NCBI GenBank assembly: GCA_015655015.1
Contig: JAATFV010000195.1
Span: forward strand, 1-42,844
DNA length: 42,844 nucleotides
From: Chitinophagales bacterium
Lineage (GTDB): Bacteria; Bacteroidota; Bacteroidia; Chitinophagales; Chitinophagaceae
Direction: 5' to 3'
In this document: positions 8,122-17,133 of the stretch, in pieces
How the letters are laid out: each line of letters begins with the position of its first letter
Position numbering within the stretch: position 1 is the stretch's first letter
Notes under the pieces: generated by a model
What the model saw: the letters and a program-made list of their open reading frames with translations, nothing else
Told to the model about the DNA's origin: nothing
Databases searched by the model: none
Program-made: the position numbers and the translations under genes

Positions 8122-9363
8122 ATGCGTAGCTGGAAAGTAATATGGGTCGTAATCGTTCTTGTCATCCTGCTGGATTTATATATATTCCAGGTCATCAAAG
8201 CCGTCAGCCAGGGAACATCCTCCAGGGTAAGGCTCACCATTTTTGCCCTTTACTGGGGACTATCTGTTGCCGCCCTCATCATTTTTGCCCTATTACCCTT
8301 TCTGAACGCACAGGAATGGCCGAAACTTAAGAATTATATCTTCGTCACCCTGCTGGTCTTCTTCTTTGCCAAGCTGCTGGCCGCCGTCTTTTTTCTCATC
8401 GATGATATCCGGCGTTTTATTCAGTGGGCTTCCGGCAAACTGTTTTTCAACAACACCGATGGTTCAGCCGATGGGGAGGAAATTTCCAGGTCCGCCTTCC
8501 TCAGCTGGCTGGGACTTGGCGTCGGGGGCGCCTTCTTTTCTACCCTGATCTACGGCTTCAGCAACAAATATAAATATGAGGTGCGACGGGTCACCCTTCA
8601 TTTCGACAACCTCCCGGCCTCCTTCAGGGGCCTTAAAATCGTTCAACTGTCTGATATTCATTCTGGTAGCCTTGGAGATCGGCAGGCTGTGAACCGGGGA
8701 GTAGATAAAGTGCTGCAGGAACAGCCCGACCTGATCCTCTTTACCGGTGACCTGGTCAATGATATCGCTGCCGAAATGAAGGATTATAAAGAAGTGTTCG
8801 GCCGGCTCAAAGCCCCGATGGGCGTATTTTCCACACTGGGCAACCACGATTATGGGGATTATTACTGGTGGGAGACGCCTGCCTTAAAAAAAGCCAACCT
8901 GGACCGCCTCAAACAAATCCAGGCTGACATGGGATGGCGCCTCCTGGTGAATGAACATGTCGCCCTGGAAAAAGGAGGAGAGCAGATCGCCCTCATCGGC
9001 ATTGAGAACTGGAGCGCCAAAGCACGCTTCCCTAAATATGGCAAAATGAGCGAGGCCTATGCCGGTGCCGAAAAATACCCCTTTAAAATATTGATGAGCC
9101 ATGACCCCAGCCACTGGGATGCGGAAATAAGGCCTCACTACCCCGATATAGACCTGGCCCTGGCCGGTCATACCCACGGCATGCAATTCGGGATTGAGAT
9201 CCCCGGCATCAAATGGAGCCCCGTGCAATACGTGTACAAACAATGGGCTGGCTTATACGAAGAAGGCCGTCAAAAATTATATGTCAATCGCGGGTTCGGA
9301 TTTATCGGCTACCCGGGAAGGGTGGGCATTATGCCGGAGATCACCGTGATCGAGCTGGCCTGA
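8122..9363 (+). CDS. Membrane-anchored metallophosphoesterase
   Basis: A 413-residue protein with three or four N-terminal membrane segments (about 5-25, 38-60, 70-94 and 124-144). A calcineurin-like phosphoesterase domain follows from residue 170. Metal ligands are visible in QLSDIH (D178, H180), FTGD (D210), LGNHDYGD (N241, H242), MSHDPSHWD and LAGHTHGMQFG. It resembles the YaeI-type enzymes, some of which act on lipid-linked phosphates such as UDP-diacylglucosamine. The catalytic domain faces either side of the membrane depending on helix number, which is not settled here. Confidence 0.9.
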   Translation: MRSWKVIWVVIVLVILLDLYIFQVIKAVSQGTSSRVRLTIFALYWGLSVAALIIFALLPFLNAQEWPKLKNYIFVTLLVFFFAKLLAAVFFLIDDIRRFIQWASGKLFFNNTDGSADGEEISRSAFLSWLGLGVGGAFFSTLIYGFSNKYKYEVRRVTLHFDNLPASFRGLKIVQLSDIHSGSLGDRQAVNRGVDKVLQEQPDLILFTGDLVNDIAAEMKDYKEVFGRLKAPMGVFSTLGNHDYGDYYWWETPALKKANLDRLKQIQADMGWRLLVNEHVALEKGGEQIALIGIENWSAKARFPKYGKMSEAYAGAEKYPFKILMSHDPSHWDAEIRPHYPDIDLALAGHTHGMQFGIEIPGIKWSPVQYVYKQWAGLYEEGRQKLYVNRGFGFIGYPGRVGIMPEITVIELA

Positions 9364-9569
9364 TCCGCTCCTGATTTATTACATTGTATAATGAGGTCTG
9401 GCGCGACTCCGGGACCCTCCTTTTAATAATCAGTTGATACATAAGCTAAAAGAGCCTAATTTCGCCGCGTCGTCTGGAAGTATTAACGAGTAGTTAAAGC
9501 ATTTTAACACCTCGGTTAGCTATTCGCATGTAAATTCATCCTTATTTTGAACCCAAAACAGTATCAACA

Positions 9570-10199
9570 ATGAAATTGAGCAAGCAATTAAAATCGAGCA
9601 AACTATTAATTGTTCTCTCCATCGTACTTCTGACCCTTACCACTACTACTTCCCAAGCCCAAAGCTCAAACTGGAAAAACTGGCAATTCGGCCTCAAGGC
9701 AGGAGCAAACCTTATTAAAATGACAGGAAGATCTTTTGACAAAAAAACACAGGTTGGTTTCACCGGCGGACTTTACGGAGAATATAAGATCAGCAACCAA
9801 TGGGGGATCCAGCCGGAACTGGATTATAACCTGATCGTGGGTAAAACATCAGCGGATTTTAATCAAATATACAGGGGCGTAAGCTTTCAGCAGGTTTCTC
9901 TTAGTTACGTCTCGGTTCCCGTCTTCCTTACTTTCAAGCCTGTACCCGAATTGACGATCATGGCGGGACCCCAATATGGGTATCTGGCATCCCAAACAAC
10001 GGAATTGTTTCCTTCACAGCCTGACAAAAAAGCGTTTTCCAAAAGCGATGTTTCCATTGCTTTCGGCGCTCAGCTGAACCTGAATAAAACAAAAATTGGC
10101 CTGCGGTATGTAGTAGGTATAACGGATGTTGACGCCCAGGAAAGTGATACCTGGAAGATCCATGGCCTGCAGGCTTACCTGGGCTTCCGGATCTTCTGA
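9570..10199 (+). CDS. Outer-membrane beta-barrel protein (PorT-like), first of a tandem pair
   Basis: A 209-residue exported protein. It has a signal peptide (LLIVLSIVLLTLTTTTSQAQ) and alternating hydrophobic/polar strands typical of the small outer-membrane barrel (PorT/OmpW-like) family of Bacteroidota: FGLKAGANLIKMTGRSF, QVGFTGGLYGEYKI, GIQPELDYN, LTIMAGPQYGYL, IGLRYVVGI. It ends in YLGFRIF, a terminal aromatic residue as barrels require. It shares its strand order with the gene at 10452 and is probably its duplicate. Function unknown. Confidence 0.85.
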   Translation: MKLSKQLKSSKLLIVLSIVLLTLTTTTSQAQSSNWKNWQFGLKAGANLIKMTGRSFDKKTQVGFTGGLYGEYKISNQWGIQPELDYNLIVGKTSADFNQIYRGVSFQQVSLSYVSVPVFLTFKPVPELTIMAGPQYGYLASQTTELFPSQPDKKAFSKSDVSIAFGAQLNLNKTKIGLRYVVGITDVDAQESDTWKIHGLQAYLGFRIF

Positions 10200-10250
10200 T
10201 GAATCAACCGGTCAGGTCTCGAAAATTATTTCACTTTCAGATAGATTTTG

Positions 10251-10293
10251 TTGCCGGAAAGTCGCTTTTTCAAAATTATCTCCTTTCCGGCAA
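10251..10293. repeat. 11-bp inverted repeat after the first barrel gene
   Basis: TTGCCGGAAAG (10251-10261) and CTTTCCGGCAA (10283-10293) are perfect inverted copies with a 21-bp spacer. The element lies just before the terminator at 10318-10338 and may form a long stem in the 3' end of the upstream transcript. Confidence 0.45.
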
Positions 10294-10317
10294 GTATTTA
10301 ATGATGGGCCTTCGGCC

Positions 10318-10338
10318 AAAACGCCTGTGGCGTTTTTT
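10318..10338 (+). terminator. Intrinsic terminator after the first barrel gene
   Basis: AAAACGCC (10318-10325) and GGCGTTTT pair around a 3-nt loop, and the T run extends to 10338. A smaller GGCC-TTC-GGCC stem precedes it. This separates the two barrel genes into different transcripts. Confidence 0.7.
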
Positions 10339-10451
10339 GCCGAGATTATTTGAGAGAGAGGAATTGTGAGAGGGATGCACTTTAAAATTCTGGCATATAA
10401 GTTGAAACATTACCCACAAACCAGTCTTTCACTTAATCTAAAACCATCATT

Positions 10452-11042
10452 ATGAAGTGTAAACAATTTTTCTTACCACTGGTTCTCATAACCTTCACCG
10501 TTATGAATACCCGGGCTCAGGGATTTCACCTGGGTGTCAAGGCAGGGGCCAATATCTTTAAGATCGACGGTTCCTCTTACGACAATGAATTCAAATTCGG
10601 ATATAATGCCGGAGCCTTTGCCGAAATAAATTTCAGCAAACATCTGGGTATCCAGCCTGAAGTAATGTTCAACCAGACGAACTACCGTACAGCGGATCAT
10701 TTCTCCTCCATTTATCCCGGAGGAACGGATGATCTCAAGGGTAAGCTGAATTACCTGACCATTCCTATCCTGTTCAGCATCCGCCCGATCCCGTTAATAA
10801 GCATCCTCGTAGGACCTCAGTACGGAATACTGCTCAACGGTGACCAACATGTGACTACCCAGGCTAAAGATGCTTTCAAGAAAGGAGACTTTTCCCTGGT
10901 CGGAGGCGCTCAGCTCAACCTGGCCGCTTTGAAAATAGGCGCCCGCTACGTGATCGGATTGTCGGACATCAGCGATCTGGATAACTCAGAGAAATGGAAA
11001 AATCAGGGTTTCCAGCTTTACGCCGGTTTCCGCTTCTTTTAA
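10452..11042 (+). CDS. Outer-membrane beta-barrel protein (PorT-like), second of a tandem pair
   Basis: A 196-residue paralogue of the protein at 9570. A signal peptide (FLPLVLITFTVMNTRAQ) is followed by the same strand order: FHLGVKAGANIFKIDGSSYD, FGYNAGAFAEINFSKHLGIQPE, ISILVGPQYGILL, IGARYVIGLSD, and a C-terminal YAGFRFF. The two copies have diverged strongly in the extracellular-loop regions (for example TADHFSSIYPGG against TSADFNQIYRGV) while the periplasmic turns remain alike, which would fit different surface ligands. No partner gene is adjacent. Function unknown. Confidence 0.85.
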   Translation: MKCKQFFLPLVLITFTVMNTRAQGFHLGVKAGANIFKIDGSSYDNEFKFGYNAGAFAEINFSKHLGIQPEVMFNQTNYRTADHFSSIYPGGTDDLKGKLNYLTIPILFSIRPIPLISILVGPQYGILLNGDQHVTTQAKDAFKKGDFSLVGGAQLNLAALKIGARYVIGLSDISDLDNSEKWKNQGFQLYAGFRFF

Positions 11043-11108
11043 AGACTTTTAAAGACAAATAATACGTTCTTCTTCCGGCGGCTCCGCCGCCTTGTCTACC
11101 TCCTTTGG

Positions 11109-11138
11109 ACCCTCCTGACAAAATGGGAGGGTTTTTTT
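11109..11138 (+). terminator. Intrinsic terminator after the second barrel gene
   Basis: ACCCTCC (11109-11115) pairs with GGAGGGT (11126-11132), followed by a run of T to 11138. A GC-rich hairpin (GGCGGCTCCGCCGCC) lies shortly upstream, near 11078-11092. Confidence 0.75.
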
Positions 11139-11258
11139 CATTAATAGCCCGCCCGGAGGGTTGGCATCATACTTGACTTCTATATATTTCATCTGTAAAA
11201 CAGTAGGATTTTTCCCTTACAGGTGCTATTTTGTCATCGATTGAACTAAAACTATAGG

Positions 11259-13664
11259 ATGAAAGAAACCAGTTTATTTTTGCGTGCCGAAGATGATATG
11301 GATTTTATGCCCATCATACCCCTGAACGAGAGCGACAATGAGAACCTGAATGATATTGAGATCCCAAAAGAATTACCAGTGCTCCCCCTGCGTAATACCG
11401 TATTGTTTCCCGGTGTGGTATTGCCGATCACTGTGGGCCGGGATAAGAGCATCAAAGCGGTAAATGATGCCTACAAAGCCGACAAGCTCATAGGAGTGCT
11501 CGCACAAAAAGACAGTAATGTGGAAGACCCGACCGTAGTCGATCTGGAAGATGTCGGCACCGTAGCCCGCATTATAAAGCTCATTAAAATGCCTGACGGA
11601 GGCACCACCGTGATCCTGCAGGGCAAAAGACGGTTTAAAGTAGGCGCCATCACAGCGGAAGACCCCTATTTTAAAGCGCAGGTAGTGCTCCTGCAGGAGG
11701 AAGAAGCTCCTAAAGAACAGGACTTCGAAGCCTATGTATCCAATATAAAGGACCTGGCTGCACAGATCATCCAGCTTTCTCCCAATATCCCTTCCGAAGC
11801 ATCCATCATTCTGAAGAACATCGAAAACCCGTCCTTCCTCATTCATTTTATCTCCAGTAATTTGAATACCGAGCTGCACGAAAAACAGCAGCTCCTGGAG
11901 ATCCACCATATTAAGTCCCGGGCAGACCTGCTGATGCAATTACTGCAAAGAGAGCTGCAGTTCGCAGAGCTGAAAAATAAACTGACCAATAAGACCAAGA
12001 CGGAGCTTGACAAGCAGCAACGCGAATATTTTTTACAACAACAGTTAAAAAGTATCAAGGACGAACTCGGCGGTGACACCAATGAGCGGGAAGTAAAAGA
12101 AATGGCAAAGAAGGCCGAGACAAAAAAATGGCCGGCAGCTGCTAAGGATCTGTTTAAAAAAGGGATCGAAAGGCTGGAAAGAATGCATCCCAGCACACCG
12201 GATTACTCGGTCGTATACAATCACCTTGACCTGATGCTGGAATTACCCTGGACGGAACATACGGCAGATTCCTACGATCTGAAAAAAGCGAAGAAGATCC
12301 TGGACCAGGACCACTACGGTATGGACAAGGTAAAAGAAAGAATACTGGAATATCTGGCCGTATTGAAATTGAAAGGGGATATGAAGAGCCCTATTCTTTG
12401 TTTTCTGGGCCCTCCCGGGATCGGTAAAACATCTCTCGGCAGGAGCATTGCCAATGCGATCGGCAGAAAATATGTGCGCATCAGCCTGGGCGGTCTCCAC
12501 GATGAGAGCGAGATCCGGGGTCATCGTAAAACCTATATCGGCGCGATGCCCGGCAGGATACTGCAATCCTTACGGAAAATAAAATCCTCCAACCCGGTCA
12601 TGATCCTGGATGAGATCGATAAGGTCGGCAGCGATTTCCGGGGCGATCCTTCTTCTGCGCTGCTGGAAGTGCTGGACCCGGAACAAAATCATACGTTCTA
12701 CGATAATTACCTGGAGCTGGAATATGATCTGAGTAAAGTTCTGTTCGTAGCGACGGCCAATGATATCAATGCGATTCAGCCAGCCTTACGGGACAGGCTC
12801 GAGATCATCGATCTGAGCGGTTATGCCGTGGAAGAGAAAGTGGAGATAGCCCGCCGCCACCTGCTGCCGAAACAAAAGGAAGCGCATGGGGTCGATAAGC
12901 TGAACTTTACCATCAACGATAAAGTGTTGCTGAAGATCATCCAGGACTATACCCGGGAAAGCGGGGTCCGGGAACTGGATCGTCAGCTGGCCTCCATCAT
13001 GCGCTACCAGGCAAAGGAATATGCCATGAAAGACAAGGTCAAGGCTCAGCTCACACCGGCAGATATCGAAAAAGTATTGGGCAAATCCCGCTACAGCAAC
13101 GATCTCTATAAAGTAGCCAATATGCCGGGAGTCGCAGTCGGCCTTGCCTGGACCTATGTCGGCGGGGATATCCTCTTCATAGAAACCAGCCTGAGCGACG
13201 GGAAAGGAGATCTCAAGCTGACCGGTAACCTGGGCAATGTCATGAAGGAGAGCGCCGTCACAGCGCTGACCTACCTTCAGTCGAATGCCCGGAAATACGA
13301 TATCGACCCCGAATTATTCAATCGCAAGACCATCCATGTGCATGTTCCGGAAGGAGCAGTGCCAAAGGACGGTCCCAGCGCCGGCATTACCATGATGAGC
13401 TCCATCGCCTCGGCCGTCACCGGAAAGAAGGTAAAACCTTACCTGGCAATGACAGGAGAGATCACCTTGCGGGGCCAGGTGCTGCCGGTGGGAGGGATCA
13501 AGGAGAAGATCCTCGCTGCCAAGAGGTCCGGCCTGAAGGAGATCATCCTTTGCTGGCAGAATGAAAAAGACGTACAGGAGATCGATTCTGAATTTATAAA
13601 AGGAATGAAATTCAGTTTTGTAAAGACCATGCAGCAGGTGCTGGAGCTCGCGCTCGTAAATTGA
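11259..13664 (+). CDS. lon: ATP-dependent protease La (Lon)
   Basis: An 801-residue Lon protease, the usual bacterial length. The N-terminal substrate-binding domain starts at PKELPVLPLRNTVLFPG (about residues 37-53). A coiled-coil-rich linker includes QREYFLQQQLKSIKDELGG. The AAA+ module has Walker A GPPGIGKTS near residue 384 and Walker B VMILDEIDKVG. The C-terminal protease has the Ser-Lys dyad at S707 in KDGPSAGIT and the Lys of GGIKEKILAAKRSG, near 750. It degrades damaged and regulatory proteins in the cytosol. It is a single-gene transcript with terminators before and after it. Confidence 0.97.
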   Translation: MKETSLFLRAEDDMDFMPIIPLNESDNENLNDIEIPKELPVLPLRNTVLFPGVVLPITVGRDKSIKAVNDAYKADKLIGVLAQKDSNVEDPTVVDLEDVGTVARIIKLIKMPDGGTTVILQGKRRFKVGAITAEDPYFKAQVVLLQEEEAPKEQDFEAYVSNIKDLAAQIIQLSPNIPSEASIILKNIENPSFLIHFISSNLNTELHEKQQLLEIHHIKSRADLLMQLLQRELQFAELKNKLTNKTKTELDKQQREYFLQQQLKSIKDELGGDTNEREVKEMAKKAETKKWPAAAKDLFKKGIERLERMHPSTPDYSVVYNHLDLMLELPWTEHTADSYDLKKAKKILDQDHYGMDKVKERILEYLAVLKLKGDMKSPILCFLGPPGIGKTSLGRSIANAIGRKYVRISLGGLHDESEIRGHRKTYIGAMPGRILQSLRKIKSSNPVMILDEIDKVGSDFRGDPSSALLEVLDPEQNHTFYDNYLELEYDLSKVLFVATANDINAIQPALRDRLEIIDLSGYAVEEKVEIARRHLLPKQKEAHGVDKLNFTINDKVLLKIIQDYTRESGVRELDRQLASIMRYQAKEYAMKDKVKAQLTPADIEKVLGKSRYSNDLYKVANMPGVAVGLAWTYVGGDILFIETSLSDGKGDLKLTGNLGNVMKESAVTALTYLQSNARKYDIDPELFNRKTIHVHVPEGAVPKDGPSAGITMMSSIASAVTGKKVKPYLAMTGEITLRGQVLPVGGIKEKILAAKRSGLKEIILCWQNEKDVQEIDSEFIKGMKFSFVKTMQQVLELALVN

Positions 13665-13720
13665 TTGGTTGATTATTCAAGGCTTCCCCAATTTTTATGT
13701 TGGTTGTTTTAAAGGTTAAA

Positions 13721-13748
13721 AAATCCTCCTCAACGGGAGGATTTTTTT
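13721..13748 (+). terminator. Intrinsic terminator of lon
   Basis: AAATCCTCC (13721-13729) pairs with GGAGGATTT (13736-13744) around a 6-nt loop. The T run continues to 13748. Confidence 0.8.
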
Positions 13749-13826
13749 CTGCTAATCTCAAATCAATAAAATGCACATATAATAATCAGCGTTTATCCCT
13801 GGTTAAAATACCACCAGCTAAGGTTA

Positions 13827-13841
13827 AATTACTAGGTAATT
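13827..13841. promoter_or_regulatory. Inverted repeat AATTAC-TAG-GTAATT, possible operator
   Basis: A perfect 6-bp inverted repeat with a 3-bp spacer in the AT-rich 293-bp gap between lon and the response regulator. It lies about 90 bp before the candidate -7 box at 13928. The rest of the gap holds only the lon terminator and that box. Confidence 0.3.
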
Positions 13842-13927
13842 CTAAGTAAAGATTTCAAAACTCTCAGGGGAACTGGGTAATCGAGCCGGGAATAGTCTGT
13901 TTTATTCTTTTTTCATTTCTTTAGCAC

Positions 13928-13935
13928 TAATTTTG
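13928..13935 (+). promoter_or_regulatory. Bacteroidota -7 promoter box
   Basis: TAATTTTG matches TAnnTTTG exactly and ends 22 bp before the ATG of the response regulator. No clear -33 TTTG is present at the usual distance. Confidence 0.45.
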
Positions 13936-13957
13936 ATCAAAGGTAGAAAAATCTTCC

Positions 13958-14404
13958 ATGGTCAAATTAATAATCGTAGATGATCATTTCCATGTCCGGC
14001 AGGCATGGAGCTGGGTCCTGAACCAGGTTCCCACGATCGAAGTTATTGCACAATGCTCCAACGGCCAGGAAGCCATCGAAGCGGCTAAACAATTGCAGCC
14101 GGATGTGATCCTGATGGATATTCATATGCAGCCTGTCAATGGGATCGAAGCCACCCGAACGATCCGGCAGTTTGCACCGGAGATCAAGATCATAGCAGTC
14201 TCCGTACAGGCAGAACGGTCTTATGTAAATGAAATGTTGCGCAATGGCGCGAATGGTTACGTCACGAAGAATTCCCCCAGCACGGAAATGATCATGGCTA
14301 TCGATGAAGTTTTAGCCGGAAATATATACCTCTGTGATGAGATAGGACATCTGCGCAATCAACTGCTGATCGATCGCACTGTCGCCAGCCCGGCGATCCG
14401 ATGA
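13958..14404 (+). CDS. Response regulator with receiver domain only
   Basis: A 148-residue protein whose first 120 residues form a CheY-like receiver of the NarL/FixJ subtype: acidic pocket D8/D9, phosphoacceptor D54 in ILMDIHM, switch residue S82 and K104 in YVTKN. NarL proteins continue into a LuxR-type helix-turn-helix; here only about 25 unrelated residues follow and the gene stops. No HTH coding was noticed in the bases after the stop. It may act by protein-protein contact. No histidine kinase is nearby, so its partner is elsewhere. Confidence 0.85.
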   Translation: MVKLIIVDDHFHVRQAWSWVLNQVPTIEVIAQCSNGQEAIEAAKQLQPDVILMDIHMQPVNGIEATRTIRQFAPEIKIIAVSVQAERSYVNEMLRNGANGYVTKNSPSTEMIMAIDEVLAGNIYLCDEIGHLRNQLLIDRTVASPAIR

Positions 14405-14562
14405 TCAATCTCCCATGATCTGGTCAATACCCTTTATCGGTCATCAGTATGCAAGATCCGGTATATACATGAATTCCACCCGCCGAAAACCTATTACCCG
14501 GAAAAATTCCGAAGAGGCCGGTCAGATATTCGGCTAGACCCGGAAGTCCGGCACGGACCTAA

Positions 14563-15546
14563 TCAATTGATCTCTGCCGCCAGTTCCTTCTCGGTTTTAA
14601 ACGCTTCCCTCGGCTTCAATCCCAGCAATCCGAACATAATATTGTCTTCCTCAAAAGAAGGATTGGGGGTAGTGAGCAATTTATCTCCTGCAAAGATGGA
14701 ATTGGCCCCTGCCATAAAGCACAAAGCCTGTTCGGCCTGGCTCATCTGCGCCCTTCCTGCACTCAGCCTTACCATGGCCGTGGGCATCAGGATGCGGGCT
14801 GTAGCGATCATCCGGATCATATCCCAGCTATCTACTTTGGGATTGTTCTCCAGGGGAGTTCCCTTTATAGGCACCAGCGCATTGATAGGAACGCTTTCCG
14901 GATGCTCCGGCAAGGTGGAAAGAGTATGCAGCATCTTAATGCGATCCGCATGGGTCTCCCCAAGTCCGATTATGCCCCCGCAACAGACCGTTACTCCCGC
15001 CTTACGGACATTGTCCAGCGTGGACAGCCGGTCATCATAGGTGCGGGTAGAGATAACTTCATTATAATATTCAGAAGAAGTATCCAGATTGTGATTGTAG
15101 GCATATAAACCGGCATCCGCCAATTTTTTAGCCTGCTCCTCATTCAGCATGCCCAGGGTACAGCAAACTTCCATACCCAGCTCATTGACCCCTTTCACCA
15201 TGTCCAGCACCCTGTCAAAATCCCTGTTGTCCCTTACTTCTCTCCAGGCCGCACCCATGCAAAACCGGGTTGATCCGGCCGCCTTTGCCTTCGAAGCATA
15301 TTCCAATACTTCCTCTTTTTTCATCAGGGCCTGTACATTTACGCCCGTATTATACCTGGCAGCCTGGGAGCAATAGGCGCAATCCTCCGTACAGCCGCCT
15401 GTTTTGATAGACAGGAGCGTACAGACCTGGACCTCTCCCGTTTCATTAAACTCACGATGTACCGTAGCGGCCCGGTAGATCAGATCCAGTAAAGGAGTAT
15501 TGTATATATCCTGTATTTCTTCGATTGCCCAGTCATTTCTTATCAT
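14563..15546 (-). CDS. bioB: Biotin synthase
   Basis: BioB is a radical-SAM enzyme that inserts sulfur into dethiobiotin. From the ATG at 15546 the protein has 327 residues, and its N-terminus MIRNDWAIEEIQDIYNTPLLDL is that of the family. A longer frame to 15588 is possible, but a TAnnTTTG box at 15586-15593 would place it before the transcript start. The [4Fe-4S] cysteines are C52, C56 and C59 (GGCTEDCAYCSQ). Later signatures include TRFCMGAAWR, YNHNLDTS and SAGRAQMS. No other biotin genes are adjacent. Confidence 0.95.
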   Translation of the reverse strand: MIRNDWAIEEIQDIYNTPLLDLIYRAATVHREFNETGEVQVCTLLSIKTGGCTEDCAYCSQAARYNTGVNVQALMKKEEVLEYASKAKAAGSTRFCMGAAWREVRDNRDFDRVLDMVKGVNELGMEVCCTLGMLNEEQAKKLADAGLYAYNHNLDTSSEYYNEVISTRTYDDRLSTLDNVRKAGVTVCCGGIIGLGETHADRIKMLHTLSTLPEHPESVPINALVPIKGTPLENNPKVDSWDMIRMIATARILMPTAMVRLSAGRAQMSQAEQALCFMAGANSIFAGDKLLTTPNPSFEEDNIMFGLLGLKPREAFKTEKELAAEIN

Positions 15547-15585
15547 ATAAAGGGGTTGGATGTTCTCAAATTTTCTTCTGCACGC

Positions 15586-15593
15586 CAAAAGTA
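15586..15593 (-). promoter_or_regulatory. Candidate bioB -7 box
   Basis: On the minus strand TACTTTTG matches TAnnTTTG. It lies 39 bp before the ATG at 15546, which supports that start over the upstream one at 15588. Confidence 0.5.
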
Positions 15594-15620
15594 ATTAAAA
15601 CCTAAAATATGGCCCTAAAA

Positions 15621-17129
15621 TTATTTCCTGTCTGTTATGAACAAAGTGGAATCTTTCAACAATGGCATTTGCTGACCGAATAGCTGGTTGAAGACCACCC
15701 GGAACTGGTTCACCCCGCTGATGCTGTCGTACAGGAGGTGATAATCCCTCTCCGGGAAATAAACGGCATTCAGATTCTGAAAATAATGCAAATGGTCTTC
15801 GCCAGGGATTTCGCAGCGTAATCCATGGTCCCCCATCAGGATGATAACCGCCGTATTTTTTGTGTTTTGCTGAATATCGGTGACCAGCTTTTTCAGCTTG
15901 GCATTGGTATAGGGTAAATATCCGGTGTAATCTGATAGCGATTCCGTGCCTTCCAATGGAGACAGCTCTTTCGGAGTTTTCAACCTGCCATCCGCTGCAA
16001 AAACGAAGGGGGCATGGGGCATCTCCAAATGGGTATATACGAAGACAGGGGCTGTGTGTGTCTGACGGCTCTCCATTTGTACTTTTTCCAGCAATACGGC
16101 ATCATTCTCCAGGGTCTCATACGGAATATGGCTTAAATACCGCTGTAAAAAAGGCCATTGCTCATAGTGATGCCATCCTAATTCATCGCTCAGCCGATAG
16201 GTGAAAGTAGCCTCGTTGATCAATTTGTCCTTCAGCGGCAATACTCGTTGTTGCACGATCGAGGGGTGATGATCCAGGTCGAATATGGAATAATTGACGA
16301 TCGAATAACCTCGCGCGGCCAAAAATCCTGTTACCGCATTGTGGCGGATCAGCCGTTCGCAGCTCGCATAATCATGTTCACTGCATTGGCCGATAGGTCC
16401 CGTCCAACCCAGGTAAGACATATTTAACATGGATGCCATGCACACAGGGGTGAAATTGTAGTTGCTGCGGCTGTCATCTTGAATATGAAATCCTTTTTCC
16501 CGGAGCCAGCTATCCAGCCCGCCATTGTCATACCCGCAACATTTTTTAAGGGATTGCGTACTGCCATATTCGTCGAATATAAGAAAATAAATATCGGGAT
16601 CCCGCCGGTCCGGCCGTTCTCTGCCCGCCGGGACGCTGCCGGCCTGTAAAGGAGGCTCCTTTACGAACAGCCCCCGGACACCGGGCCGCAGCATAGCGCC
16701 GGCCAATAAAACGCCATCCACCAGCAGCCAGACCAGCAGCAGCACGTTTAAGAACAAGACCGGACCCGCTGACTTTTTCGGCGCCTTTCGCAGACGCACA
16801 GCCAGCAGAATTCCTAAAAGAAGGTACAACGGCAAAATGATCCTGTACCTGCTTAACGCAGGAGAATGAGCCGTGAGCAGATCCTGCACGTAACCGAAAG
16901 AAAAGTTAAAGAACATCACGTAAGCAACGAAGAACGCAGGACCTGTCGGCTCGCGGAAGATCGCGTAAAAGATCCCATACAGGATCGCCGTCCAGCAGAT
17001 ATAATCACCCAGCAGCTTCCAGCAATACCACGGTTCCATGTAACCGTAATGCCCGACATATCCATGCAATACGAAAAAGGCAGGCAGGAGAAGAAGAAAA
17101 AAAGGAACATGCTGTAGTCGCTTTTTCAT
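15621..17129 (-). CDS. Membrane sulfatase-like protein (alkaline phosphatase superfamily)
   Basis: A 502-residue protein with five N-terminal membrane segments (about 9-28, 40-60, 64-82, 97-113, 124-146). A periplasmic domain of the sulfatase/phosphoglycerol transferase fold follows. Likely metal ligands are D186/E187 in FLIFDEYGS, H367 and H372 in YTHLEMPHAPF, and D434/H435 in LMGDHGLR. The nucleophile region DEYGSTQS has Ser/Thr and no Cys-x-Pro-x-Arg, so it is not a formylglycine sulfatase. A role in adding or removing a phospho-alcohol on an envelope glycan is plausible. It starts 4 bp after the methyltransferase stop. Confidence 0.8.
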   Translation of the reverse strand: MKKRLQHVPFFLLLLPAFFVLHGYVGHYGYMEPWYCWKLLGDYICWTAILYGIFYAIFREPTGPAFFVAYVMFFNFSFGYVQDLLTAHSPALSRYRIILPLYLLLGILLAVRLRKAPKKSAGPVLFLNVLLLVWLLVDGVLLAGAMLRPGVRGLFVKEPPLQAGSVPAGRERPDRRDPDIYFLIFDEYGSTQSLKKCCGYDNGGLDSWLREKGFHIQDDSRSNYNFTPVCMASMLNMSYLGWTGPIGQCSEHDYASCERLIRHNAVTGFLAARGYSIVNYSIFDLDHHPSIVQQRVLPLKDKLINEATFTYRLSDELGWHHYEQWPFLQRYLSHIPYETLENDAVLLEKVQMESRQTHTAPVFVYTHLEMPHAPFVFAADGRLKTPKELSPLEGTESLSDYTGYLPYTNAKLKKLVTDIQQNTKNTAVIILMGDHGLRCEIPGEDHLHYFQNLNAVYFPERDYHLLYDSISGVNQFRVVFNQLFGQQMPLLKDSTLFITDRK

Positions 17130-17133
17130 GGAT

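Noticed and set aside
11373..11939. 188-residue minus-strand frame
   Set aside because: It lies opposite the N-terminal domain of Lon and is explained by codon bias on the real strand.
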